Origin: Corynebacterium sp.
GTDB taxonomy: Bacteria; Actinomycetota; Actinomycetes; Mycobacteriales; Mycobacteriaceae
Direction: 5' to 3'
Length of the DNA stretch: 35,293 nucleotides
Assembly: GCA_030528295.1 (NCBI GenBank)
Contig: JAUMZC010000013.1
Location: 1 to 35,293, forward strand
The first letter of the stretch is position 1; the number at the start of each line of letters is the position of its first letter. Both the position numbers and the translations under genes were made by a program. The notes under the pieces were generated by a model. That model did no database searches and had not been told where the DNA came from. It worked only from the letters and a program-made list of their open reading frames with translations. Of the stretch, positions 1 to 9,529 are shown piece after piece.

Positions 1-1320
1 CATCAACGCAACATCCTGATCCACAATCGCTAACTGAGCAAGCAATTCCCGCTCAGCCAACTCACGCACATCCACCCCACCTATCAAGACGGCACCCGAA
101 TCCACATCGATATACCTAGCAATCAACCTGGTCAACGTAGTTTTCCCCGAACCAGAAGGGCCAACGATCGCCGTCACAGTGCCGGGCGCGAAATGCAGGT
201 TAATATCCTTGAGTACCGGATGCCCAGGCACATAACTCACCGAGACATCCCGCATTTCCACCGTGAGGTCACCTGCCGGAATTGCCTTTGGATGCTTCGC
301 GCGCGGCAACGGTTCCACAGCCAATAGATCGTTTATTCGGTTGAGGGCTTCGAGGCCGGTGCCAATAAAACGAATCAGCACCACACTATTCAACAAGCCC
401 ATCGGCAGTCCGAGGCCGACCATGAGGAATGGAACCAGAATCACCGGTTCCGCGCTCGTGTACGTAATGATCAACCACCCGAGTCCAGTCACAGGCAGCA
501 GCATTCCAACCGGATTCAAAAATGCCGCGATCACTGATTGACTGCGCCCAGTCCCGTTCATCCACCGGGTGGTGATACTCGCCAACTGTCGCAATGCACT
601 ATCGAAGCGGTTCATCAACAGGTTGGTACCGCCGAAGTTCTTGACAGTTGCGATGCCGTCGGTCAGTTCCACCAGCAGATGTGACATCCGTGATTGCGCC
701 GACAGGTATTCCGCATTGATACCCTTTGCAGAAATGCTCATCACAACCAACCCGCCCGCCATGAGCAACACGATGAATAGCACGATTCCAAGTGCATACA
801 GCCAGTTATAGAAGAAAAGATACGCAAGGCTAATGATTGGTAGTGCGATAGCGGTGACCACATCAACTGGTGCATGCGCGATGATGGTATGCACTGCAGC
901 GATATCGTCACGGACGAGGCGTTTCAAGGAACCGCTGCTGTGTGTGCCATACCAACCCAACGGCACTTCCGAAAGCTTGTGCGCAACCCTTCGGCGGAGT
1001 TGATAGCGGAATTTCGCTTCAAGCTTGTGGCAGTAACCAACGCCCCACATGATGAGAAAATGCCCTACGATGAGCCCGGCCCCTGCTGCCACCAGCCAAC
1101 GCACAACGTACGAAGGTTCGATTGTGCCTACGTCGCTGTACTGGATTGCTAACTGGGCGATCGCCACACTTGGAGCAAACCGCAGCATCGAAGCAACTAC
1201 TGTGATTGTCGCAACCACAATAAGTTGCGTCCTAATTGGGGACACAATATTGAATAGGTCTTGTAAGGTCGCCGATTGCCGCTGATCAGTGGCCGTTTCC
1301 GACACCACCGACTCCGCCAT
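1..1320 (-). CDS. ABC transporter, fused permease/ATP-binding protein (partial, 3' end outside window)
   Basis: This gene runs off the left edge, leaving about 440 N-terminal residues. They show an exporter-type fold: a transmembrane domain of several hydrophobic helices over roughly residues 25-300, a linker, then the start of a nucleotide-binding domain with Walker A GPSGSGKTT at about residue 387. The ABC signature, Walker B and H-loop lie outside the window. The start is ATG at 1318-1320, preceded by AAAGGAGA at a good Shine-Dalgarno distance. The architecture is that of homo- or heterodimeric half-transporters such as lipid, drug or siderophore ABC exporters (MsbA/IrtAB type). The substrate cannot be read from the sequence. 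A palindromic site resembling a DtxR box about 90 bases upstream hints at iron control, which would fit a siderophore-related role, but that is inference. Confidence 0.9.
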   Translation of the reverse strand, partial: MAESVVSETATDQRQSATLQDLFNIVSPIRTQLIVVATITVVASMLRFAPSVAIAQLAIQYSDVGTIEPSYVVRWLVAAGAGLIVGHFLIMWGVGYCHKLEAKFRYQLRRRVAHKLSEVPLGWYGTHSSGSLKRLVRDDIAAVHTIIAHAPVDVVTAIALPIISLAYLFFYNWLYALGIVLFIVLLMAGGLVVMSISAKGINAEYLSAQSRMSHLLVELTDGIATVKNFGGTNLLMNRFDSALRQLASITTRWMNGTGRSQSVIAAFLNPVGMLLPVTGLGWLIITYTSAEPVILVPFLMVGLGLPMGLLNSVVLIRFIGTGLEALNRINDLLAVEPLPRAKHPKAIPAGDLTVEMRDVSVSYVPGHPVLKDINLHFAPGTVTAIVGPSGSGKTTLTRLIARYIDVDSGAVLIGGVDVRELAERELLAQLAIVDQDVALM

Positions 1321-1845
1321 CTTCGCCTCTCCTTTCAACTGACCTACAAGGTCCTTCTAGCACCCAGATTGCGCACTACTACGTTAAATCTGAAGTGCGT
1401 TAACTATTTCTATAGGCTTACCTATATCACACACGAAGACCGCGACTCAATGCCCCCGCCCCCACTAACACACATACCCCTGTTGTAGGGTGCATTGATG
1501 TACTTAAAAATATGTGCAATGTCACAGGTTTTCCACAGCTTCCGCTTGTACCCATTCTCCATATCCAACATCAAATTATCGCTTTTCGACGCCGCACACC
1601 CGCTACAATGCTGTTATATGACGGCATGCACGCTGTCGCCGCCGCTATTTAAATGCTTCGCAATTTAATCATGGGCCAATTATTTCAATGTTGTTTTTGC
1701 TGGTAGAGAACATGCTGCGGGGGTAGTAAATCGAATTGGGCAAAATATGTTTTTACCTGGGGATATAGTAGCTTTATATATGCTACATGCAGTAGAGTTG
1801 GGGTAGCTGAACAACAACAGATGCGGGAATCGGGAGGTGGCAGCA
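1321..1845. other. Divergent intergenic region, 525 bp
   Basis: The region separates the ABC gene (minus) from the HNH gene (plus). It holds the DtxR-like site at 1407-1425 and a TACAAT hexamer at about 1604-1609 that could be a -10 element for the HNH gene. It is fairly AT-rich from about 1640 to 1810. No convincing small gene or structured RNA was seen. Confidence 0.5.
1407..1425. promoter_or_regulatory. Possible DtxR-like operator / promoter of the ABC gene
   Basis: The segment TTTCTATAGGCTTACCTAT matches 13 of 19 positions of the DtxR/IdeR consensus TWAGGTTAGSCTAACCTWA. The right-hand 13 positions match at 11 or more and the left half is poor. It also contains the short palindrome TATAGG-N4-CCTATA. 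On the minus strand, TATAGA within it could be the -10 of the ABC gene, so a bound repressor would block transcription. The call rests on eye alignment only. Confidence 0.35.
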
Positions 1846-3240
1846 ATGGATGATACCCCAGGGTTTATTGTCCATAATCCAGAGAACACGATCGGCCAAT
1901 TAGAGGTCGAACAAAACAAAGCGTTTCTTAAGACGTACCTACAAGCTACAGAACAAGTGCATTGGGAAACAATTGATTGGCAAACCGTGGTCCGCCCCCT
2001 TGCGGCACAGTCAGCGCATTATTCCCAAACCCGAATGCGAAATATTGTGGCCGGCTGCTGGTTGTTACATACCTTTCTACCCAGAACGAAAGAACACGGC
2101 TTGGCGTTAGGCGTTATAGGCTACGCCATGCTGCGCACCCTATGGTCGTCTCTGGTCACGGTCTCCACCGATCCGGAATATCGGGACATCTGGAATCTTC
2201 TCGATGTGTTTATCGTGCACCAACTCACCGCCGCGGTGCCAAACCAAGCCCTCCCCACAACGCACACCATCAAACAGGCGATTCGCGATGAACTTGTCAG
2301 GCTCGGAATTTACGCCGAATTCGAGGACACCAACGGCAAGGTGGATTTTGATCCACCAACTCCCAACTATGGTGTCACCGTATTGGATACTGGCAACCCC
2401 GCTGTTAGCGTCCTCCAAGTCACACTTCCTACCGAAGACGCCGTTGAAGCTCAATACACCATCAAGGCCGACGCCAAACAATATCAGCTTCGCCACGATC
2501 AAGTAGTCATGAACCGACTCTGTGGCGAGGCATCCCAACGCGACGAAGCCCGCGAATTACGGATTTATGGTGTTGGTGAGCTCGTCCCAACCGACCGCAT
2601 CGATATTATCGCCACCGACGGCACCGGCCGCCTCACAGCGAATCAACGTCGCGCACTCGCACTCACCCGAAAAATCGCCTGGAAAAACATCGACGCCGTC
2701 GCCGAACTCTGCCACAGCTCGTATCATCCGAACCTAGACCAAATTATCGTTACGAAACTTCGCGATGGAACATGCCGATACCCAGGCTGCACCATCGCCG
2801 CACGATACTGCGATGTTGACCACGTGACGAACTACGCCCAAGGCGGCTGGACCACACTATCCAATCTGCAATGCCTGTGCCGAACCCACCACAACACCAA
2901 AACCGATCGGCACATTCACGCAACATCAGATATCTACGGAACCATCACCTGGCACATTAACAACACCACAGTTACTACCATCCCCACAGGTCCGCTCGCA
3001 GGCCAAGTGTGCGGCGTCGAAAAGGGCGTCACCACCAAGCACGCCGAAGCGACCGAACCGCCCAACCACCACAAACGACCACCCAGCAAACACGGGCTTG
3101 GACGCTGGGGGCAAACACTGCAGAACTACCGCGACAAGCTTGCCAAGTATCAAAAACTCCAGCTCACCTACCGAAAACGGCAGCTCAGGGACTACGACGA
3201 CATCCCGCCACTCACAGATGACGACGCCCCGGAAACCTAA
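1846..3240 (+). CDS. DUF222 / HNH endonuclease family protein
   Basis: The protein has about 464 residues. An N-terminal helical region of DUF222 type (13E12-repeat family) is followed by a C-terminal HNH nuclease module. In that module a Cys-X4-Cys pair (CRYPGC), CDVDHV, a GG-T motif, the Asn of SNLQCLC and THHNTKT form the beta-beta-alpha metal fold with catalytic His. A basic, Lys/Arg-rich tail follows. Such proteins are multicopy in corynebacteria and mycobacteria (REP13E12), where they are suspected mobile or DNA-processing elements. The true role is unknown. ATG 1846 is chosen because GGGAGG lies about 8 bases upstream; an in-frame GTG at 1837 overlaps that Shine-Dalgarno. The gene stands alone and ends 3 bases before the converging VWA gene. 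Confidence 0.85.
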   Translation: MDDTPGFIVHNPENTIGQLEVEQNKAFLKTYLQATEQVHWETIDWQTVVRPLAAQSAHYSQTRMRNIVAGCWLLHTFLPRTKEHGLALGVIGYAMLRTLWSSLVTVSTDPEYRDIWNLLDVFIVHQLTAAVPNQALPTTHTIKQAIRDELVRLGIYAEFEDTNGKVDFDPPTPNYGVTVLDTGNPAVSVLQVTLPTEDAVEAQYTIKADAKQYQLRHDQVVMNRLCGEASQRDEARELRIYGVGELVPTDRIDIIATDGTGRLTANQRRALALTRKIAWKNIDAVAELCHSSYHPNLDQIIVTKLRDGTCRYPGCTIAARYCDVDHVTNYAQGGWTTLSNLQCLCRTHHNTKTDRHIHATSDIYGTITWHINNTTVTTIPTGPLAGQVCGVEKGVTTKHAEATEPPNHHKRPPSKHGLGRWGQTLQNYRDKLAKYQKLQLTYRKRQLRDYDDIPPLTDDDAPET

Positions 3241-3243
3241 ACG

Positions 3244-4008
3244 TCACAACGCATGAATCACCCCGGCGACCGATTCCGCATTAATTTCATCAAGCTCCAC
3301 GCACATTCCTTGCAAATGTCGCGCAAGCTCCCTGGCCAAGCCAAGCTGAATACGTCCACCGCGCTCACAATTAATCACAAGACTTCCCGCCAAACCACGA
3401 GACGCAATCAACCCTGCCGCACGACGCGCACCATCCATGCCAGAAACGCCAGTGGCGCGGCCGTCGGACAGCACCACCAGCAGCGCACGACGCCCCGGCT
3501 CCTTGCGGTACTCACGTTCGATTATGTCGTGGGCCATCAACAAGCCCTCCCCAAGCGGCGTCCGTCCCCCGGTCGGCAAATCCGCAAACCTCCGTACCGC
3601 AACCTCAATCGAACCCGTTGGCGGTAGCACGAGCGTAGGTTCGGAACCCCGAACAGTAATCACCGCAACCTTATCGCGGCGCTGATACGCATCCTGAAGC
3701 ATCGATAACACCGCGCCCGTCACAGCAGCCAGCCGATCCCGTGCCGCCATCGACCCCGAAGCATCAACCACAAACACAATGAAATTCGACTCCATACCGC
3801 GACGCAGCGAACCCCGCAGATCCTCCGGGCGGAAATCAATCATGCCACGCACAATCCCCGCACCACGATCCGCCGCAGCCAGCACCGTGCCAATCGGATG
3901 CACACCACGCCCCTGGCGAATCGCTCGAACATCCGCACCATACATGGAATACGCTTTTGAACGCCGTCCCGGAACTCCAGCGTCCCCAACACCCTGCCTA
4001 CGAAACAA
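3244..4008 (-). CDS. VWA-domain protein, Mg-chelatase subunit D-like
   Basis: The protein has about 254 residues with a von Willebrand A domain from about residue 75 onward. The MIDAS metal site is visible as DASGS (DxSxS), the Thr of GGRTPLGEG and the Asp of LSDGRAT. The N-terminal ~60 residues are Arg/Gly-rich and resemble the linker between the AAA+ and VWA parts of fused proteins such as Mycobacterium Rv2850c. The ORF overlaps the upstream ATPase gene by 11 bases and the likely start is TTG at 4006-4008, so translation is probably coupled; ATG at residue 22 is an alternative. Corynebacteria make no chlorophyll, so this is probably a MoxR-VWA-type chaperone/insertase pair, or has an unknown role, and not a true Mg chelatase. 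Confidence 0.8.
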   Translation of the reverse strand: MFRRQGVGDAGVPGRRSKAYSMYGADVRAIRQGRGVHPIGTVLAAADRGAGIVRGMIDFRPEDLRGSLRRGMESNFIVFVVDASGSMAARDRLAAVTGAVLSMLQDAYQRRDKVAVITVRGSEPTLVLPPTGSIEVAVRRFADLPTGGRTPLGEGLLMAHDIIEREYRKEPGRRALLVVLSDGRATGVSGMDGARRAAGLIASRGLAGSLVINCERGGRIQLGLARELARHLQGMCVELDEINAESVAGVIHAL

Positions 4009-5068
4009 CCTCGGGGCGAAACTGGGCGCCAGAATCGGCGCTACCTACCTCCCCGTCATCCGTAGGCTCACTATCCTGTTCGGATTCCGCAGGAGGGTCA
4101 GGAGCCTCTTGTTGCTTCGGGTCACCTTGCTCCTCCGGATGCTCTTGCCGAGCCTCATCCAACACCTGTTCGAGCTGCTCTTCGTTCAGTCCCGGCTCAT
4201 CAAATGGGTTTCGGCGACGGCGATGCGGCAACGCCAACGTCGCCGCAATCCGGATATCCTCATCATCCACAACAGTAGAACCACGCCACGCAGCATGCGC
4301 CATCGCGGTCCTCGCAATCACCAAATCGGCGCGCATTCCATCCACATCAAACGAAGCGCACAGGTGGGCGATTCTTGCGAGGTTTACATCACTCAACACC
4401 ACGCTCCCCAAAAGGTTTTTGGCATCGTGAATCCGCTGCGCCACCTCGCGGTCCTCAGCCAACCAAGCGCTCGCAAACCCTTGAGGATCCGCCTCAAACG
4501 CCAACCGCCGACGCATAATTTCCGAGCGGATTTCCACATCGCGGGAGGCCGCCACATCCACCGCAAGCCCAAACCGGTCCAGAAGCTGCGGGCGAAGCTC
4601 CCCTTCCTCCGGGTTCATCGTGCCAACAAGCACAAACGACGCCGGGCTGGTATGGGAAATTCCGTCACGTTCCACGGTGACGCGCCCGGTAGCCGCAGCG
4701 TCGAGCAGGGCGTCGACAAGATGGTCAGCCAACAGATTCACCTCATCCACGTACAGCACGCCGCCGTGTGCCTGGGCCAACAACCCCGGGCGGTACTCCG
4801 CGCGACCCGTGGTAAACACCGTCTCCATGTCGAGCGAGCCGACCACGCGGTCCTCAGTAGCACCAATCGGCAGATTCACCAGCGGCGCACCATCGAGCAA
4901 ACCTGCGAATGCCCGCACCGTCGTAGTCTTTGCAGTGCCTTTTTCACCACGCACAACAACACCCCCGATCCTGGGTGCAATTGCGGTAAGAATCAGCGCC
5001 AACCGTAGCTGGTCCTGACCCACTACAGCAGTAAATGGATAGCCAGGAGCGAGGGCAGTGTGGGACAA
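3998..5068 (-). CDS. AAA+ ATPase of ChlI/BchI (MoxR-like) type
   Basis: The protein has 356 residues. Walker A is GEKGTAKTT near residue 40, Walker B is [11 protein letters not shown] near 110, and sensor-1 ([20 protein letters not shown]) is typical of the Mg-chelatase I subfamily. A lid domain follows, then an acidic Glu/Pro-rich tail. The start is TTG at 5066-5068 with GGAGG 8 bases upstream, inside the end of mqo; only 3 bases separate the two genes. Its partner VWA gene overlaps the 3' end. Together they match the length of the single fused protein seen in mycobacteria (~630 residues), so this is either a natural split or an old fission. The likely role is ATP-driven remodelling or metal insertion with an unknown target. 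Confidence 0.85.
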   Translation of the reverse strand: MSHTALAPGYPFTAVVGQDQLRLALILTAIAPRIGGVVVRGEKGTAKTTTVRAFAGLLDGAPLVNLPIGATEDRVVGSLDMETVFTTGRAEYRPGLLAQAHGGVLYVDEVNLLADHLVDALLDAAATGRVTVERDGISHTSPASFVLVGTMNPEEGELRPQLLDRFGLAVDVAASRDVEIRSEIMRRRLAFEADPQGFASAWLAEDREVAQRIHDAKNLLGSVVLSDVNLARIAHLCASFDVDGMRADLVIARTAMAHAAWRGSTVVDDEDIRIAATLALPHRRRRNPFDEPGLNEEQLEQVLDEARQEHPEEQGDPKQQEAPDPPAESEQDSEPTDDGEVGSADSGAQFRPEVVS

Positions 5069-5071
5069 GTG

Positions 5072-6574
5072 TTAGACCTCCAGATCGAGTGTCTTTTGAG
5101 TGTACTCCCACATTTCGTTGAAGAGTTTCTGGTCCGTCGAAAGCTTAATTCCGTAGGAAGGAATCAGCTGCTTCAACTTCGGGCCCCACTCCACCATCTT
5201 CTGGCCAAAGCAACGCTCCAACAATTCCACCATCGCGGCAGGGGCAATGGAAGCGCCAGGAGAAGCACCCAAAATACCGGCAATGGTGCCCTCGGAGTTA
5301 TTGATCAACGCAGTACCAAATTCCAACGAACCAAATCGAGGTCCAACGATTGGCTTAATTACCTGCACGCGCTGACCTGCGGTTACAAGTTCCCAATCTT
5401 CATCGCGGGCAGATGGCATGTATTCGCGCAGCGATTCAATACGGGCTTGCTGATCTTTCATCAGCTCCGTGATGAGGTACTTGGTCAAGCCGAGTTCTTG
5501 GAAACCAACCGCCAGCATGGACATGAAGTTGGTAGGACGCAGCGACTTCGGTAGATCCAACCACGAACCCCGCTTGAGGAACTTCGGAGTCCAACCAGCA
5601 TATGGGCCGAACAACAAACCAGTCTTGCCATCAATGACACGGGTATCCAAGTGCGGCACAGACATTGGCGGAGCACCAACAGAAGCCTTACCATACACCT
5701 TCGCATTGTGTTGCTGAATGAGCTCCTCATTGGTGCATCGCAGCCATTGGCCAGACACTGGGAAACCACCAAAGCCGCGGATTTCCGGAATGCGGGCCTT
5801 TTGTAGCAGCGGCAGGGCCATACCACCGGCACCAACAAACACGAAGTTCGCACGAATGACCGTGAGATCACCTGTGTGAACATTCTTGATCTTCAGCTTC
5901 CAGCCATCACCATCAGCGGTAATGTCTTTCACCTCATGACCGTAGCGAACAGTAGTTCCAGCGCGCTTTGCGGCGTCGATAAACTGCCGAGCCATCGCAC
6001 CATAGTTGATATCAGTGCCAGCATCCGTCCATGAGATGGCTACTTTTTCTTTGTCAAAGTCCCGACCATTTGCCATCAACGGCAGCATCTTCGCAAATTC
6101 TGCCGGATCGTCGGTGAATTTCATATTCGGAAATAGCGGGTGCGGTGCCAGCGCTTCAAAACGCTTCTTTAAATACACCACCTGGTCTTCGCCCTGGGCG
6201 AAAGAAACGTGCGGCACAGGGTTAATAAATTCCCGGGTATCAGTGAGTACGCCAGCATCTTTTTGGTGCGCCCAAAATTGCCGCGAAACCTGGAATTTCT
6301 CATTCACATTAATGGCATTCGCGGTTTTAATTTTGCCATTTACTTCTGGGGTGTAATTCAATTCGCAAAGCGCGGAGTGGCCGGTTCCGGCGTTGTTCCA
6401 CGGGGAGGAGGATTCCTCCGCGGGACCGTCGAGCCGCTCCACCATGACCTGGCTCCAGCTAGGTTCTAGTTCACGCAGCATTGCGCCCAGAGTTGCGCTC
6501 ATGATGCCAGCACCGATAAGGGCAACATCAACCTCATCGGTCACGGGGATTGTAGAAACCTTGGAATCTGACAC
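5072..6574 (-). CDS. mqo: Malate:quinone oxidoreductase
   Basis: Mqo is a peripheral membrane FAD enzyme that oxidises malate to oxaloacetate and passes electrons to the quinone pool. It replaces or complements NAD malate dehydrogenase in the TCA cycle. The N-terminal Rossmann motif is VALIGAGIMSATLG. Family hallmarks include SSPWNNAGTGHSALCELNY, FVFVGAGG, FPVSGQWLRC and NNSEGTIAGILGASPGAS. The protein has 500 residues from GTG 6574, the same length as I recall for C. glutamicum Mqo, whose N-terminus MSDS also fits. A TTG at 6583 would add three residues; AAGGAAG lies just upstream of both. The downstream ATPase gene begins 3 bases after the stop, so readthrough cotranscription is likely. Confidence 0.97.
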   Translation of the reverse strand: MSDSKVSTIPVTDEVDVALIGAGIMSATLGAMLRELEPSWSQVMVERLDGPAEESSSPWNNAGTGHSALCELNYTPEVNGKIKTANAINVNEKFQVSRQFWAHQKDAGVLTDTREFINPVPHVSFAQGEDQVVYLKKRFEALAPHPLFPNMKFTDDPAEFAKMLPLMANGRDFDKEKVAISWTDAGTDINYGAMARQFIDAAKRAGTTVRYGHEVKDITADGDGWKLKIKNVHTGDLTVIRANFVFVGAGGMALPLLQKARIPEIRGFGGFPVSGQWLRCTNEELIQQHNAKVYGKASVGAPPMSVPHLDTRVIDGKTGLLFGPYAGWTPKFLKRGSWLDLPKSLRPTNFMSMLAVGFQELGLTKYLITELMKDQQARIESLREYMPSARDEDWELVTAGQRVQVIKPIVGPRFGSLEFGTALINNSEGTIAGILGASPGASIAPAAMVELLERCFGQKMVEWGPKLKQLIPSYGIKLSTDQKLFNEMWEYTQKTLDLEV

Positions 6575-7099
6575 TGCTTTCAACTTCCTTCAATGACTGT
6601 GCGTTCGCTTTGAGCACCTTAGAACACCTGGCAAAACTAGCACCCTATTCGCGCCTCTTTTCCACAAAGAATCACACAAAAAATGGATGCCACTACAGAT
6701 ACTGAAAGGCACCAACAGGCCACCCATCAGGCAGCGGGTACCTAGATAGGCGGCCGTGTTTGCATTAACTCTACGCTGAATGCCGTGGGGGTAGGCAAAA
6801 ATTGAATGCACTCAGTGCAAGAACACAACAAACTCCCAGCTCTAGCCCACCGCCACCGGCGGCGTTGCTATTGGTAAGCAGCAGGTTTATCCACCAATAG
6901 GCACAAACCCTTAGGACATTTCAAATTCATAACTCTCACCCCCAGGTGGGTGATAATCGGCGTTGTTTTTCAGGTATTCCCAGGCCACCTGACTACCCCA
7001 ACAATGGCACACGGGCCGCCATCGCTCTAGTTCGGTAGGAATATTTCTATTAAGCCACCCGTGCGGATTTTTTCAAGGGAAGAAACGTACGATAGACCC
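6575..7099. other. Divergent intergenic region between mqo and hydrolase, 525 bp
   Basis: This is a long divergent promoter region. It holds an inverted repeat at 6936-6953 (TCACCC / GGGTGA arms, 6-base loop) that could be an operator. On the minus strand, TAGGGT around 6640-6645 could be the -10 of mqo. A 73-codon minus-strand ORF at 6590-6811 has no family resemblance and no good ribosome site, so it is not called. No RNA gene was seen. Confidence 0.45.
7088..7093 (+). promoter_or_regulatory. -10 element for a leaderless hydrolase mRNA
   Basis: TACGAT fits the corynebacterial TANNNT -10 pattern and ends 6 bases before ATG 7100. Transcription would therefore start at or next to the start codon. 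There is no Shine-Dalgarno at a normal distance. The -35 region is indistinct. Confidence 0.45.
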
Positions 7100-8128
7100 A
7101 TGAATGAACTCCCCCTCGCACCAGATTGGACGAGCGATATTCTGGGCCCGGAGTACCAGCGGCGCACCTTTGACCTCGGCACTGATCCGGACGGTGAAGG
7201 TTCAGTCATTGCCACCTTGGTGCGCCACCGGCCAAGCAGTCTCACACTCACACCGGACACTCCCGCGATGGTGTTTGTCCATGGCATGAGCGACTATTTT
7301 TTCCTTAATCATGTGGCGGAGTTTTTCACTAGCGCTGGCTGGGCCGTCTACGCCATTGACTTACGAAAATGCGGTCGATCCTGGCGCGAAGGTCAACGCT
7401 GGCACCACACATCCGAACTGAAATACTATTTCCCAGATTTCACCGTTGCCCTCGATGAAGTGTCAAAACAGCACAACAAGATCATCTTTAATGGGCATTC
7501 AACTGGCGCATTGGCGCTGGTCTTATGGTTCGATCACATACGCAGAACAGACCCTGATCGGCACCGCCTGATCACCGGCGCAATCCTCAATAGCCCATGG
7601 TTTGAAATGATGTATTCTCGGCCAAAAGTTCGATTTGGGACCTGGGTATACAACATCCTTGGAAAGATTCGCCCAGAGAAGCAACTGCATCATGAACCTG
7701 TAGCATCCTATGGGCGTTCGCTGCATCACAGTGAACTCGGCGACTGGGACTACAACCTGACCTATAAACCACTCGGCGGGCAGCCGAAAAACAATGCTTG
7801 GTTGCGGACTGTGCTGCTCAACCAGCGGCGCATCCACCACGGCGACATTGAGTGCGCGCTCCCGTTACTGGTGTTGTGTTCCACGGAATCCTGGCTGCGT
7901 CCGGAGTTTTCCGAGCACGTGCATACCGCTGATGGTGTCCTCGACGTGCACCAGATCCGCCGTTGGGCGCACGCTATCGGCGGTACGGTCACCGTAGAGG
8001 GCATCGCAGGCGCAAAGCATGACGTGTATCTTTCCCGGCCGGAGCCGTTAGCCGCCGCTCTGCACACCAGCCTCGCGTGGGCGACTGCGCTTATCGACGC
8101 CCCGCCCACTCCATCCACTGCGGAATAA
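7100..8128 (+). CDS. Alpha/beta hydrolase (serine hydrolase, lysophospholipase-like)
   Basis: The protein has 342 residues with a classical alpha/beta-hydrolase core. The oxyanion-hole strand is MVFVHGMSDYFF, the nucleophile elbow is GHSTG, an Asp lies in a late strand and His in GAKHDVYLS. No signal peptide is visible, so it is probably cytosolic. The fold resembles monoglyceride lipase/lysophospholipase proteins; the substrate is unknown. ATG 7100 (MNELPLAPDW) is preferred over the in-frame GTG 7061 because family members begin there, as I recall, and a TACGAT -10 hexamer lies just upstream, implying a leaderless transcript. The mycothione reductase gene follows after 29 bases, an arrangement I recall as conserved in Corynebacterium, so the two may be cotranscribed. 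Confidence 0.85.
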   Translation: MNELPLAPDWTSDILGPEYQRRTFDLGTDPDGEGSVIATLVRHRPSSLTLTPDTPAMVFVHGMSDYFFLNHVAEFFTSAGWAVYAIDLRKCGRSWREGQRWHHTSELKYYFPDFTVALDEVSKQHNKIIFNGHSTGALALVLWFDHIRRTDPDRHRLITGAILNSPWFEMMYSRPKVRFGTWVYNILGKIRPEKQLHHEPVASYGRSLHHSELGDWDYNLTYKPLGGQPKNNAWLRTVLLNQRRIHHGDIECALPLLVLCSTESWLRPEFSEHVHTADGVLDVHQIRRWAHAIGGTVTVEGIAGAKHDVYLSRPEPLAAALHTSLAWATALIDAPPTPSTAE

Positions 8129-8157
8129 TTCACCGTTGACAAACGTTAAGGTTTGAT

Positions 8158-9524
8158 ATGAAACACTACGACCTCATTATTATTGGCACGGGTTCTGGGA
8201 ATTCCATTCCAGGACCGGAATTTGATGATCTTTCAATTGCGATCGTTGAAAAGGCGTATTTGGCGGCACATGTTTAAATGTGGGCTGCATTCCTACGAAA
8301 ATGTTTGTGTACGCCGCAGATGTCGCCAGAGAGATTCAACACGCCAACACCTATGGCCTACAAGCCACCCTTGATGGTGTGGACTGGCCTGCAATTGTTG
8401 AGCGAGTGTTCACCAACCGCATCGATCCAATCGCACGAGGTGGCGAGGCCTACCGCCGTGGACCGGAAACGCCGAACATTGATGTTTACGCCGAGCATGC
8501 GCGATTCGTCGATACGCGAACCGTACAGGTTGGCGAAGAAACAATCACCGGCGACCGCATCGTCATTGCCACCGGGGCGCGCCCTGCCGTCCCTGAGGTC
8601 ATCGCCGAATCTGGGGTCACCTACTACACCAACGAAAACATCCTGCGCCTGGAGCAACTGCCAAAGAGCATGATCATTCAAGGCGGTGGTTTTATTGCCG
8701 TTGAATTCGCCCATGTGTTCTCGTCTCTGGGTGTGGACGTCACGGTAACAAACCGCAGCCCAATCCTGCTTCGAAAAGCCGATGAGACCATCTCCCAACG
8801 CTTCACCGAAATCGCTGGCACACAATGGAACCTGAAACTTGGGCACCCCGTGACGTCCGCTACGGAAGATTCCGATGGTGTCACCCTCACCCTGGACAAT
8901 GGTGAACAACTCACCGCCGAGGTCCTCTTAGTTGCTACTGGCCGCGTACCAAATGGTGACCAAATGGACCTTGATCTCGGCGGCATCGAGATGGACGGCG
9001 CCCGCATCAAGGTCGATGAATTTGGCCGAACCACCGCAGAAGGCGTCTGGGCGCTCGGCGATGTTTCCTCCCCTTACCAGCTGAAACACGTCGCCAATGC
9101 GGAAATGCGTGCCGTGCGGCACAACCTACTTCACCCGGAAGACATGCGCCCCATGCCGCACGATCATGTCCCCGCAGCCGTGTTTACCCACCCGCAGCTC
9201 GCAAGTGTTGGCATGACCGAAGCCGAGGCGCGCGCCACCGGCCGGGAACTCACCATCAAGATTCAACAATACGGCGATACTGCCTACGGTTGGGCAATGG
9301 AAGACACCACCGGATTTGCAAAGCTCATCGCAGACCGCAATACCGGCCGTCTCCTGGGCGCTCACTATATGGGCCCGCAAGCTTCCACGCTGATCCAGCA
9401 ACTCATCACCGTTATGGCGTTCGATCTTGATCTCCGTGAAGTAGCCCGCGACCAATACTGGATCCACCCGGCTCTGCCTGAAGTCACCGAAAACGCCCTC
9501 CTCGGATTGGAATTTAACGCGTAG
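8158..9524 (+). pseudogene. mtr: Mycothione reductase, disrupted by a -1 frameshift
   Basis: Mtr is an NADPH-dependent FAD disulfide reductase that recycles oxidised mycothiol. The reading frame starts at ATG 8158 (AAGG 6 bases upstream) with MKHYDLIIIGTGSGN, then hits TAA at 8275-8277 after 39 codons. Adding one G to the G run at 8253-8254 restores EKGVFGGTCLNVGCIPTKM, joining the FAD-binding start to the redox-active Cys pair. The rest (8280-9524) is intact: NADP-binding GGGFIAVEF, the ATGRVPN and LGDVSS segments, and the C-terminal active-site HPALPEVTEN. The repaired protein would have 455 residues, normal for the family. As written the first redox Cys is lost from the downstream frame, so the gene is either inactive or the base is a sequencing error. 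Confidence 0.9.
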
Positions 9525-9529
9525 TAATA

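Noticed and set aside
3779..5008. Long plus-strand ORF (409 codons) opposite the AAA+/VWA genes
   Set aside because: It is a shadow of the two recognised minus-strand genes, with Arg/His/Pro-rich low-complexity protein and no family features.
6590..6811. 73-codon minus ORF upstream of mqo
   Set aside because: No motif and no ribosome site; it overlaps the likely mqo promoter.
8280..9524. Independent flavin reductase gene starting at GTG 8280
   Set aside because: It is the 3' part of frameshifted mtr; it lacks the FAD-binding start and the first redox Cys, and has no start signal of its own.
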